Source: Bacteroidales bacterium
GTDB taxonomy: Bacteria; Bacteroidota; Bacteroidia; Bacteroidales; UBA12077
Length of the DNA: 64,000 nucleotides
Assembly: GCA_013138975.1 (NCBI GenBank)
Contig: WTBR01000057.1
Span: forward strand, 62,001 to 126,000
Direction of reading: 5' to 3'
Below, in pieces: positions 56,262 to 64,000 of the stretch (position 1 is the first letter of the stretch; the number at the start of each line of letters is the position of its first letter). The notes beneath the pieces are model-generated. The model was not told the origin of the DNA. It did not search any database and saw only the letters and a program-made list of their open reading frames with translations. The translations under genes were made by a program, and so were the position numbers.

Positions 56262-56570
56262 GTTTCAGATTTCAAATTTCAGATTCCAGATTTCAGATTC
56301 CAAGTTCCAAGTTTCGGGTTTCAAGAATCAGGTTTCAGATTTTAGTTTTCAAGTTTAATGCATCTGGTATCATGTTTCTTTTTACTTTAATCTTGTATCT
56401 TTTATCCTGTATCTTGCATCCTGTATCTTGTATCCTGTTTGTTTTATCTTTTTACTTTTACTTTTATCTTACATCCTGTATCCTGTATCCTGAATCTTTC
56501 GTCTTTCATCCTGTATCTTTCATCTTTCCTCTTTTTACTTTTATCTTGATTCTTGATACTAGCATCTATA
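56262..56570. repeat. Two opposed arrays of degenerate 7-base repeats
   Basis: From about 56269 to 56352 the unit is CAGATTT or close variants (CAGATTC, CAAGTTC, CAGGTTT). From about 56395 to 56545 the unit is ATCCTGT or variants (ATCTTGT, ATCTTTC, ATCCTGA). Read on opposite strands the two units resemble each other (ATCTGAA against ATCCTGT), so the region is a large imperfect inverted repeat. Just before it, 56247-56262 holds a copy of the octamer repeat (CCGCAAAGGCGTAAAG). No gene lies here; the region fills the 356-base spacer of the operon. Confidence 0.75.
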
Positions 56571-56572
56571 TA

Positions 56573-59500
56573 CTATTTGTCGTGCGTCAATAAATACAAA
56601 TATGCATCTTCCAGGTTTGCGTTTGCTAATTTTGCTTCCGGTGTTGGAGCTTCGTCTGCAAGGCAACGACAGCGAATGTTATCGCCATCTTTCATATGAT
56701 GAATAATTGCATACTTATTTTTTAATTCTTCGAAATCCTTAGCAGGAATATTAAGCATCCAAACTTTTTCTTCAGCAATTTTAGCCATATTAATAGGAGC
56801 GCCCAGATACCGTACTTCTCCCTTTTTCATTACTGCCACCATACTACACGAGCTGGCTACATCTTCAATAATATGAGTTGAGAATATCACAATTCTATTC
56901 TTGCTTAATTCAACCAATAAATTTCTAAACCGGATTCGCTCTCTTGGATCAAGACCTGCTGTAGGTTCATCCACAACCAAAATTTTGGGCAAATGGAGTA
57001 GGATTTGAGCAATACCTATTCGCTGCTTCATACCTCCCGAGAATGATCCAATCTTTTCGTTTTTATTCTCTTTCATATGAACAGCTTCTAAAACATATTC
57101 AATACGTTTGGTACGTTCTTCTTTATTATATAATTTCTTTAGAATTCCCATATAATGTAAGAAATCCCATGCAGTCATATTTTCGTACATACCAAATTCC
57201 TGAGGTAAATATCCAATTAAGCCTTGTAATTCTTCGCGCTTTTCTCTTACATCAATACCGTTAATTGTAATCTGTCCATAACTTTGTTCCAGAATTCCAC
57301 AAATAATTTTCATTAAAGTAGATTTTCCTGCACCATTTGGCCCCAATAAACCAAACATTCCATTTTCAATATTAACAGATACACCTTTAAGTGCTTTAAA
57401 AGGGATTTTCTTTTTACCGATTAAAGGTATAAGCATAACAAATCGATAAAATCCTTTTCTTAAACCTTTAAATTTTCCTTTTATACGATTTATATTTATG
57501 TTTTTCTTGTATAAATTGTCAGATGTTACCTTGATTAATATTAATAAATACCACAATGCACCCATTGGAATTACTAAGCCGAGTAAGCCGTATTTGTCGT
57601 AAAATAAATACATTGCAAAAGCAGGAAAAGCCAGGATAAATAATTTAATGGTAAACATTAACAATCTTCTAATCCCTTTTCTTTTATTTTGTAATTTTAA
57701 ATTATGGGCGTATTTTTTAATTGGAGCCAGTATGTATAAAGTAATTATATACAGTATTATTGGCAATATAAAATACCATAATCCGCTTTCCAGATGGAAG
57801 TAAATGAAATATATTATAAACCCAATTAGAGGAGCTTGCCAAAATATTTGATCAAAGTCTTTAATTGAAGTATATTCATGTTGAATCCCTAATCGTTTAC
57901 GGATGTTAATTCCCGATTTCCATTCACGTATAAATCTACTGTCCCAATCATATATTTTTACAAGATTTCGAATTCTAATATGTAGAGTATCATTTTCGCC
58001 AATAAGCTCCTCGCTAGCATTACGCAAACTATTCTGAATAAAATATATTATTGCAGGGACACTTATCATTAAAACTAGAAAAACAATAATTTGCCAGACT
58101 CTACTATCAACTTCGGTAAAAATTAAGTATGTTCCTATTATCCAAATCGTTATTTGTATAAGCTTTACAAAAGATTTTTGCCCACGCATCCATTTTAAGC
58201 TTGCTTGCAATCCAGAATTTAAAGTTGGAATAAAAACTAATGTTAATATAGTACTAACTGCTAATCCACCAATTATGGTAACGGCGAAGGGTGTTCCAAT
58301 TAAAGAAACATATTCGGCTTTACCCAGAGCTAAAGGTATTAATGCAATAATTGTAGTAATAGCTGTTATAAGAATAGGACGCAATCGGGCAAGTCCTGCC
58401 ATCATTAATGCGCGAGAATCAGAATACCCTCTTTGGCGTAATACTCTGGAATAATCAATTAAGATAATGCCGTTATTCACTACTATTCCGAGTAATATTA
58501 AAAATCCTGTTAAGACATAAGGGTTTAGAACAGATGTGCCTGTTAGGATAAGAAATAGTAAAGAGCCTATTGTTGCCATTGGAATTGAGAACATCATTAC
58601 TATTGGTACTGAAAATGACTCAAATACGGATGAGAGAATCATATATATCAGAATAAAAGCAAATAGTAATAAAAACCCAAACTCAGCAAGATCATTTTCT
58701 TCATGTACAATTTCTAATGCTATTCCTGAAGGTAATGTCATGCCGGCAACTAATTCATCAATTTCCAAACGGGCTGCTTCCAATAAATCTTTTTCGTCGT
58801 TTACTTCATTAATAAATTGATAAACCAGCTCCAATTGTTTTTCTTGATTTGTGCGTTGTATGGTGGATAATCCTTCGGCAAAATTAAACTTACTGATGTC
58901 TTGTAACTGAAATAGTGCTTCTTGTCCTCGAACAGTTAGAACTTTTAAGTCTTTTAAATTTCTATCTTTTTGATCCTCGTAAGCAATAGTTTTGATTTGA
59001 ATATCATATTCTTCGTTTCCTTGTTTGAAAGTAACGCCACTTGAAAATTCATGCTGAAAAGAGTTTAATTCAGACAGAACGGAATTAACCGGAATATTAT
59101 ATAAAGCCATGAGTTGCTTATCGAAAGTCAGGTTTAATTCAGGACGTTTATCAGGAATTCTAATATCAACCATTTCAACTGATGTTAGTTGCCCTAAATA
59201 GTATTTTACATCCTTAGCCTGGTTAAGCATTTTATCAAAATCCTGACCTTTAATAAGTACCTTTTCTCTTTGTGACCCAATACCCATAAATCGGCCAAAA
59301 GCATCGTCATCATAACTATTACCTCCAAAACGACCTGTTGCAGGTGGATCCCAACTGAATTCTGCAGGGTTTAATTCTTCCAATTTTTCCAGTACTTCGT
59401 TCTTAATTTTAGGAATTGAAAAATTTCTTACATCTTTAAAATCATCAATTAAAGTTATGGTTAAAACGGCTTCTTCTTCATAAATCTGACTTACAATATC

Positions 59501-61270
59501 TTTCTTTTCATCAAGGTCTTCCAGCTTTTTCTCAGCTTCGGCAATTAAAATATCAGTATTTTCTAATGTTGTTCCACTAGGCAATGTAACGTATAATGTA
59601 ATGTCTTTTATTTCTGCTTCTTGTGTTGAAATCAGACTTATACCCAAACTAATTAATAAGGTAATAAAAAATATACCAAGCGCTCCTAAAATTGTTTTCC
59701 CGGGACTTCGCATACAGGTTTTTAATATTACCATGTAAATCTGAATCAGTCTATTATGATATGATACTTTTTCGAACTGAATGGGTGTGTCATTTTTACG
59801 AAATTTCAAAAATGCATGAGTGATCATTGGGATTAATAAAAGAGCTACAAACAAGGATACCAGTAAAGTTGATATGATAGAAACCCCAATGTGTTTCCCG
59901 ATTAATCCGATGAAAAAATCAGATGAAAATACGAATGGTAGAAATACCGTAATGGTAGTTAATGTAGCAGCAAATATCGATCTCCAAACTTCTTTTGTAC
60001 CTTGCACAACCGCCTGATCAGGATGCATTTTTTTGGATGCAAGTCGATAAATATTTTCTAATACCACAACGCTATTATCGAGCAACATTCCTATTGCCAG
60101 AGCCATACCCAAAAGCGTTAAGCTGTTTATGGTGATTCCAAATGCATAAAAGAAGTTAAATGCTGTAAATACAGAAATTGGAATTGCCAATGCAATGGCA
60201 ACAACTAATCTAATATTTTTTAAAAAGATCCATAAAACAAATATGGCTAGTAATCCTCCAAGCAAAGCCAGTTGAATAATTGAATTGATATTATCTTCCA
60301 TAGTTTTTGCATCATTTTTTTGCACAACCATTTCGATATCTTTTCCTTTTAAATCTTCGTTTAAGACTTTAATTTGATCTTTTACATTGTTTGCAAGCTC
60401 AATAATATTAGCCTGAGAATCTTTTGTAAGGCTTATTGTAACTGCCTCTTTACCATTAATTCGACTATATGATTCCTGCTCTTTTACGCCATAATGGATT
60501 TTAGCAATATCTTTAAGTTTAATCTTCCCTTGTTCCTTAACAACTAAATTGTGAATGTCGTTGATATCGTCAAATTCGGAGATTACGTTTACAAAATGTA
60601 ACTGATTGTTTTGTGTTACTTTTCCCGCAAAAGTTCTGGCTTTACTATTGTTGTTTAAAGCAGTACGAACATCAGCAGGTGTTATTCCATAACTATCGCA
60701 AATATCCTGTTGAAGTATTATTTCTATTGATTTTTCTCGTCCACCAAATACTTCTGCATTTGCAATGCCATCAATATTTTTTATCTCATTAATGATTTCT
60801 TTATCTGTAACATTTCGAACCCTGTCAATACCACCGCTACCACGCACCTGAATGGTCATGAACATATTATTTAATTGATCAAGTTCGAATTTAAATGTTT
60901 GAACCTGAAATTCTTGAGGTAGTGATTTTTTTGCTCCGTCTATTTTTTCAACCAGCTTTAGATATGCATATTTTAAGTCTGTATTTTTCTGATACGATAT
61001 CTGAATACTACCTGATTGCTGTCCTGATGTAGATTGAATTTTTTCTATACCTTTAAGTGTGCCAATTGCTCCCTCTAATGGAATAATTGCCTGATTTTCC
61101 ATGTACTTCGGATCAACTTCTAAGGGTGACGCAACTTGCACAAAAAGCATTGGATAAGTTGCATTAGGATATAGCTCTACCGGTAATTGTTTATAAGAAA
61201 TATAACCAAGCATAGTAAGCCCTGTAAAGAGCATAGCTATTAGTACTTTTCGTTTTATAATGAAATTCAT
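56573..61270 (-). CDS. RND efflux pump fused to extra membrane helices and an ABC ATPase
   Basis: 1565 residues. Residues 1 to about 1040 are a complete RND permease: first helix (VLIAMLFTGLTMLGYISYK), pore domain, the helix-4 segment GMALAIGMLLDNSVVVLENI with its membrane Asp, and the second half (GFLILLGIVVNNGIILIDYS). Residues about 1045-1270 hold about six more helices not found in RND pumps. Residues about 1275-1510 are an ABC ATPase: Walker A GPNGAGKST near 1309, signature FSGGMKQRIG near 1410, Walker B ILVVDEPTAGLD near 1428, and the switch His in FSTHIIEDV. The frame is continuous with no break at the joints. The ABC-2 permease at 55512 follows. A single polypeptide joining proton-driven and ATP-driven modules is unusual. 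Confidence 0.9.
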   Translation of the reverse strand: MNFIIKRKVLIAMLFTGLTMLGYISYKQLPVELYPNATYPMLFVQVASPLEVDPKYMENQAIIPLEGAIGTLKGIEKIQSTSGQQSGSIQISYQKNTDLKYAYLKLVEKIDGAKKSLPQEFQVQTFKFELDQLNNMFMTIQVRGSGGIDRVRNVTDKEIINEIKNIDGIANAEVFGGREKSIEIILQQDICDSYGITPADVRTALNNNSKARTFAGKVTQNNQLHFVNVISEFDDINDIHNLVVKEQGKIKLKDIAKIHYGVKEQESYSRINGKEAVTISLTKDSQANIIELANNVKDQIKVLNEDLKGKDIEMVVQKNDAKTMEDNINSIIQLALLGGLLAIFVLWIFLKNIRLVVAIALAIPISVFTAFNFFYAFGITINSLTLLGMALAIGMLLDNSVVVLENIYRLASKKMHPDQAVVQGTKEVWRSIFAATLTTITVFLPFVFSSDFFIGLIGKHIGVSIISTLLVSLFVALLLIPMITHAFLKFRKNDTPIQFEKVSYHNRLIQIYMVILKTCMRSPGKTILGALGIFFITLLISLGISLISTQEAEIKDITLYVTLPSGTTLENTDILIAEAEKKLEDLDEKKDIVSQIYEEEAVLTITLIDDFKDVRNFSIPKIKNEVLEKLEELNPAEFSWDPPATGRFGGNSYDDDAFGRFMGIGSQREKVLIKGQDFDKMLNQAKDVKYYLGQLTSVEMVDIRIPDKRPELNLTFDKQLMALYNIPVNSVLSELNSFQHEFSSGVTFKQGNEEYDIQIKTIAYEDQKDRNLKDLKVLTVRGQEALFQLQDISKFNFAEGLSTIQRTNQEKQLELVYQFINEVNDEKDLLEAARLEIDELVAGMTLPSGIALEIVHEENDLAEFGFLLLFAFILIYMILSSVFESFSVPIVMMFSIPMATIGSLLFLILTGTSVLNPYVLTGFLILLGIVVNNGIILIDYSRVLRQRGYSDSRALMMAGLARLRPILITAITTIIALIPLALGKAEYVSLIGTPFAVTIIGGLAVSTILTLVFIPTLNSGLQASLKWMRGQKSFVKLIQITIWIIGTYLIFTEVDSRVWQIIVFLVLMISVPAIIYFIQNSLRNASEELIGENDTLHIRIRNLVKIYDWDSRFIREWKSGINIRKRLGIQHEYTSIKDFDQIFWQAPLIGFIIYFIYFHLESGLWYFILPIILYIITLYILAPIKKYAHNLKLQNKRKGIRRLLMFTIKLFILAFPAFAMYLFYDKYGLLGLVIPMGALWYLLILIKVTSDNLYKKNININRIKGKFKGLRKGFYRFVMLIPLIGKKKIPFKALKGVSVNIENGMFGLLGPNGAGKSTLMKIICGILEQSYGQITINGIDVREKREELQGLIGYLPQEFGMYENMTAWDFLHYMGILKKLYNKEERTKRIEYVLEAVHMKENKNEKIGSFSGGMKQRIGIAQILLHLPKILVVDEPTAGLDPRERIRFRNLLVELSKNRIVIFSTHIIEDVASSCSMVAVMKKGEVRYLGAPINMAKIAEEKVWMLNIPAKDFEELKNKYAIIHHMKDGDNIRCRCLADEAPTPEAKLANANLEDAYLYLLTHDK

Positions 61271-61312
61271 TGAGTTGGTTTCATGTTTAAAGTTTCAAAT
61301 TCAAAGTTTTTT

Positions 61313-61440
61313 TTCTCGCAAAGCCACAAAGGTTTTTTTTTATTTCTCGCAAAGCCGCAGAGACGCAAAGGTTTTTCTGTTATAAATTACTTGCTCATTT
61401 ATTTTTTTCTTAGCGTCTTAGCGCCTTTGCGTGATATTAT
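61313..61440. repeat. Octamer repeat cluster A
   Basis: Two forward runs (CTCGCAAAGCCACAAAGG near 61317 and CTCGCAAAGCCGCAGAGACG near 61347) face one reverse run (TTAGCGTCTTAGCGCCTTTG near 61408). The unit is an 8-base GCAAAGCC-type word. The cluster lies just downstream of the GxxExxY gene. Confidence 0.7.
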
Positions 61441-61451
61441 TTTACTATGAT

Positions 61452-61829
61452 TTATAAATTATTAACAATCCTTGTTATTCCGTCTTTTATTAATTTTTCA
61501 TTAAAGTTTATTAATAAGCCGAGTTTTAATTTTGTTATTCTTAAATAAGTTAAAAGCTGTTTTGGGTGCACAGGCGCAATTGTTTCGACTGATTTTAATT
61601 CAATAATGACTTTATTTTCAACAATTAGATCTGTTCTAAAACCAATATCCATTTTAACACCTTTCCAAAATACAGGAATACCTTTTTGTCTTTCAACTTT
61701 TAGGTTTTGTTCTTTTAATTCATAATAAAGTATTTCTTCATAAACCGACTCCAATAACCCTGGGCCAAGTTTAACATGAATATCGTAACAGGTATTGACT
61801 ATTATTTTAGATATTTCGTTTTCAGTCAT
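61452..61829 (-). CDS. GxxExxY family protein (PD-(D/E)XK nuclease-like)
   Basis: 125 residues from the ATG at 61829; a TTG at 61853 lies inside the repeat and is unlikely as start. The name-giving motif GLLESVY is at about residues 23-29 (in KLGPGLLESVYEEILYYEL). A PD-(D/E)XK-type core follows: FRTDLIVENKVIIELKSVE, with Asp and Glu-x-Lys in the expected order, then HPKQLLTYLRITKLKLGLL. Members are widespread and their role is unsettled; a nuclease fold is expected. The gene interrupts the efflux operon and is bracketed on both sides by clusters of the same octamer repeats, which suggests they travel together. Confidence 0.85.
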   Translation of the reverse strand: MTENEISKIIVNTCYDIHVKLGPGLLESVYEEILYYELKEQNLKVERQKGIPVFWKGVKMDIGFRTDLIVENKVIIELKSVETIAPVHPKQLLTYLRITKLKLGLLINFNEKLIKDGITRIVNNL

Positions 61830-61842
61830 TTTCTTATCTTTT

Positions 61843-62079
61843 ATTTCTCGCAAAGCCGCAAAGCCGCAAAGGATTTATTATTACGTTATATTGATTTTAC
61901 GTGATTTGCAAATTGTTTACGATTTTTATTATTCTGTTTTTAATTATTGATTTTATTTTTTCTTTGCGCCTTTGCGTCTTTGCGTGATATTTTTTTATTT
62001 TTTCAAGATATTTATTTTTCTTAGCGTCTTAGCGCCTTTGCGTGATTGTTTTTTTAATATTATCGCCTTTGCGTGATTT
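61843..62079. repeat. Octamer repeat cluster B
   Basis: One forward run at 61847 (CGCAAAGCCGCAAAGCCGCA) faces three reverse runs: near 61961 (CTTTGCGCCTTTGCGTCTTT), near 62020 (CTTAGCGTCTTAGCGCCTTT) and near 62063 (CGCCTTTGCGTGAT). The last run lies inside the coding end of the RND gene and provides its final codons and stop. Confidence 0.7.
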
Positions 62080-64000
62080 TCAATTTTAGATTCTCAAATA
62101 CATAATATACACACGGAATAACAACCAATGTAAGTAGGGTAGAGCTTATTAATCCTGCAATTACTGCTATAGCCATTGGAGATCGTAATGCCGCACTTTG
62201 GCCTATCCCAAATGTCAAAGGTAAAAGAGCCAAAATCGTTGTTAAACTAGTCATTACAATTGGTCGTATACGATTTTCTCCGGCCCTTATAATTGATTCG
62301 CGTAATGATAATCCCTGAGCTTTAAATTGATTTATTGCATCAACCAGAATAATAGAGTCGTTTACAGCAATACCTGCAAGCATAATTATTCCGATATACG
62401 CCATTATACTAAGCGATTTTCCAAGAATAAAGAAAGCCCAAACAGCACCAACTCCTGCAAGAGGAATAGTAAGTAATATGGTAAAAGGATGTATTAATGA
62501 TTCGAATTGAGATGCCATTACCATATAAACTAATGCAATAGATAATAGTAATGCAAAGCTTAATCCTGACATTGCTTCCTGTCGTTTTTGTTCTTCACCT
62601 ATAATCTCAACTTGATATTCTTGGGGAAAATCGATTGTAGCTAATTGTTCACGTACTTTGGTTATAACCTGATCGAAGGAAATTGATCGATCAATATCTG
62701 CCATAACTTTACCAATTCTGTTTTGATTTCTGCGGAACAACTGTTTTGGTGAAACGGATTTTTCGATTCGTGCGACTTCGTATAAAGGGACATTATTGCT
62801 GCCATTTTTCAATGTAATAGAGTTAAATTCAGATAAACTCATATCAGGAAGTTTAACCGTAATGTCATTCATTTCTCCATCTTTTTCGTATTTACCGGCA
62901 TTTTTTCCCATCAGTAAATCTTTCAATTGAGAAATAATATCATCCACACTCATATTATAAATACCTGCTTTATAACGATCAATAATCACATCGATTTCAG
63001 GCGCACCTTCTTCAATATTGGTTTTAATATTTATGAGTTGAGGAATTTCAAGTAATTTTGTTTTTATCTCAGAAGAGATCTGATCTAATACCTTCAAATC
63101 TTTACCTTTTATTTCAACTACAAGTGGAGCTTCGTCTGTTCCTAAAGTTGATTGTAATGCTGTTTCGTCGCGAATTATAGAAATTTCAGCATTTGGAATC
63201 TCACCCATTAATTCTTCGATAGTTGATATTATATATTCCGATTGTGTTATAAACTCATCTTTTAATTGGATTTTTAAGGATGCTGTATTTTCATTTTGGA
63301 ATACTGATTTTTCTGAACTTGAAGAACCTGATGGGCCAATCTGACTATACAGAATTTCCATTTTGTCTCCCAATAAATCAGTTAACATCGATTCAATGTT
63401 TTTAACTGTTCCCGAAGTCCTTTCAAGTTGAGTTCCTTCCTTTAACTTTATTTCAATACTAAATTCTCCTGTTCCGCTTTTAGGTAAATACTCTGAACCA
63501 ACTTTTGGGAAAATATAAGCTGTTAATGCAAGTAGAAGTATCGCTGAACTTAATACAATTCCTTTATTATCAAGGATTTTTGATAATAAGTTCCCATACC
63601 AACCAATACTTACAGATTTTATTTCTTTTAGATGTTTTTTCTTCCCATATGCATAATTAAACAGCATAGGAATTACTAAAATAGCTACAAAAAGAGAAGC
63701 TAATAATGAAAAAGCAACTGTCCAGGCCTGATCTTTAAATAATGCACCTGATGCACCGTGTAAGTAAACTATTGGTAAGAAAACAACGATAGTAGTTAAA
63801 GTTGATGCAACAATAGCTCCTCCAACTTCAGCTGTACCATTAATGGCTGCATCTCGCACAGACATGCCTTGCTCCATATTTCGGAAAATATTTTCCATAA
63901 CAACAATAGCATTATCCACCAGCATTCCTGCACCTAAAGCAAGTCCGCCTAAAGTCATTATGTTTAACGATAGGCCATTGAAATACATTAGGTTAAAAGT
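62060..64000 (-). CDS. RND efflux permease, 5' end outside window
   Basis: The frame is open through the right edge (TFNL before the first visible Met), so this is the C-terminal 646 residues or so of a gene of about 1000-1050. The visible part begins in helix 3-4 with LALGAGMLVDNAIVVMENI, which carries the membrane Asp of proton-driven HAE-1-type pumps. It continues through helices 5-6, the second pore domain (about 155-450) and helices 7-12 (LAGIAVNDSIILVDAINQF). The last codons (ITQRR) come from an octamer repeat. It is a drug, lipid or metabolite exporter in the inner membrane. It precedes the RND-ABC fusion in the same direction; adaptor and TolC-like genes would be expected beyond the right edge. 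Confidence 0.9.
   Translation of the reverse strand, partial: TFNLMYFNGLSLNIMTLGGLALGAGMLVDNAIVVMENIFRNMEQGMSVRDAAINGTAEVGGAIVASTLTTIVVFLPIVYLHGASGALFKDQAWTVAFSLLASLFVAILVIPMLFNYAYGKKKHLKEIKSVSIGWYGNLLSKILDNKGIVLSSAILLLALTAYIFPKVGSEYLPKSGTGEFSIEIKLKEGTQLERTSGTVKNIESMLTDLLGDKMEILYSQIGPSGSSSSEKSVFQNENTASLKIQLKDEFITQSEYIISTIEELMGEIPNAEISIIRDETALQSTLGTDEAPLVVEIKGKDLKVLDQISSEIKTKLLEIPQLINIKTNIEEGAPEIDVIIDRYKAGIYNMSVDDIISQLKDLLMGKNAGKYEKDGEMNDITVKLPDMSLSEFNSITLKNGSNNVPLYEVARIEKSVSPKQLFRRNQNRIGKVMADIDRSISFDQVITKVREQLATIDFPQEYQVEIIGEEQKRQEAMSGLSFALLLSIALVYMVMASQFESLIHPFTILLTIPLAGVGAVWAFFILGKSLSIMAYIGIIMLAGIAVNDSIILVDAINQFKAQGLSLRESIIRAGENRIRPIVMTSLTTILALLPLTFGIGQSAALRSPMAIAVIAGLISSTLLTLVVIPCVYYVFENLKLKITQRR

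Noticed and set aside
1..64000. CRISPR arrays, tRNA, rRNA, replication origin, prophage
   Set aside because: Reading through the spacers showed no spaced direct repeats of CRISPR type, no tRNA cloverleaf with a GGTTCGAATCC-type arm, no rRNA-like G+C-rich block, and no phage structural genes.

Overview
The window is AT-rich (by eye about one third G+C) and reads as a chromosome segment of a Bacteroidetes, probably a marine or anaerobic Bacteroidales/Marinilabiliales-type organism. The signs are type IX secretion (T9SS) proteins (a C-terminal sorting domain, SprB-type repeats, a PorP/SprF protein), many MacB/FtsX-like permeases of the Bacteroidetes type ending in NPxxxLKYE, a tricorn-like S41 protease, a LytS/LytTR pair, a cysteate-synthase-like enzyme, FISUMP and TANFOR-like domains, and almost no Shine-Dalgarno sites. 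I see no rRNA, tRNA or CRISPR array.

Left part (1-22.8 kb, all minus strand). A tightly packed operon runs from 22771 down to 2700: a helical periplasmic protein, a 1508-residue beta-rich secreted protein, a FISUMP lipoprotein, a 2644-residue SprB-repeat protein with a T9SS sorting domain and a His-rich insert, a 1568-residue multidomain protein, and a small exported protein. The 1568-residue protein has a TANFOR/FN3-like front, an HExxH metalloprotease motif in the middle and a GH19 (chitinase/endolysin-type) domain at the end. With the overlapping small exported gene it looks like a polymorphic toxin and a periplasmic immunity protein. Beyond it lie a RAYT transposase with REP palindromes, a fossil RAYT end, and a fibronectin type III protein that leaves the window on the left.

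Middle (22.9-38.5 kb). A sigma-54 two-component system is divergent from a large permease, with a candidate operator and promoter between them. Then come a small membrane protein, a cysteate-synthase-like gene, an aspartase fused to a cyclic-nucleotide-binding domain, a half-size permease, another full permease and an orphan BlaI-type repressor. The spacers hold several palindromic elements and a possible 21-codon membrane peptide behind a sigma-54-like site.

Right-middle (38.5-55.5 kb). A tricorn-like protease, a DksA-type zinc finger protein, a large hybrid sensor kinase, a PorP/SprF protein, a permease, a DsrE-like lipoprotein, a broken permease tail, a LytTR/LytS pair, a minimal ExbB/MotA-like channel protein, and a permease bracketed by two related MITE-like elements.

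Right end (55.5-64 kb, minus strand). An export operon: an RND pump (cut by the window edge), a GxxExxY protein set among octamer repeats, an RND pump fused to extra membrane helices and an ABC ATPase, and an ABC-2-type permease. The last two genes are separated by two opposed arrays of 7-base repeats. The strongest candidates for new biology are the toxin/immunity operon, the RND-ABC fusion and the GxxExxY/octamer-repeat locus.
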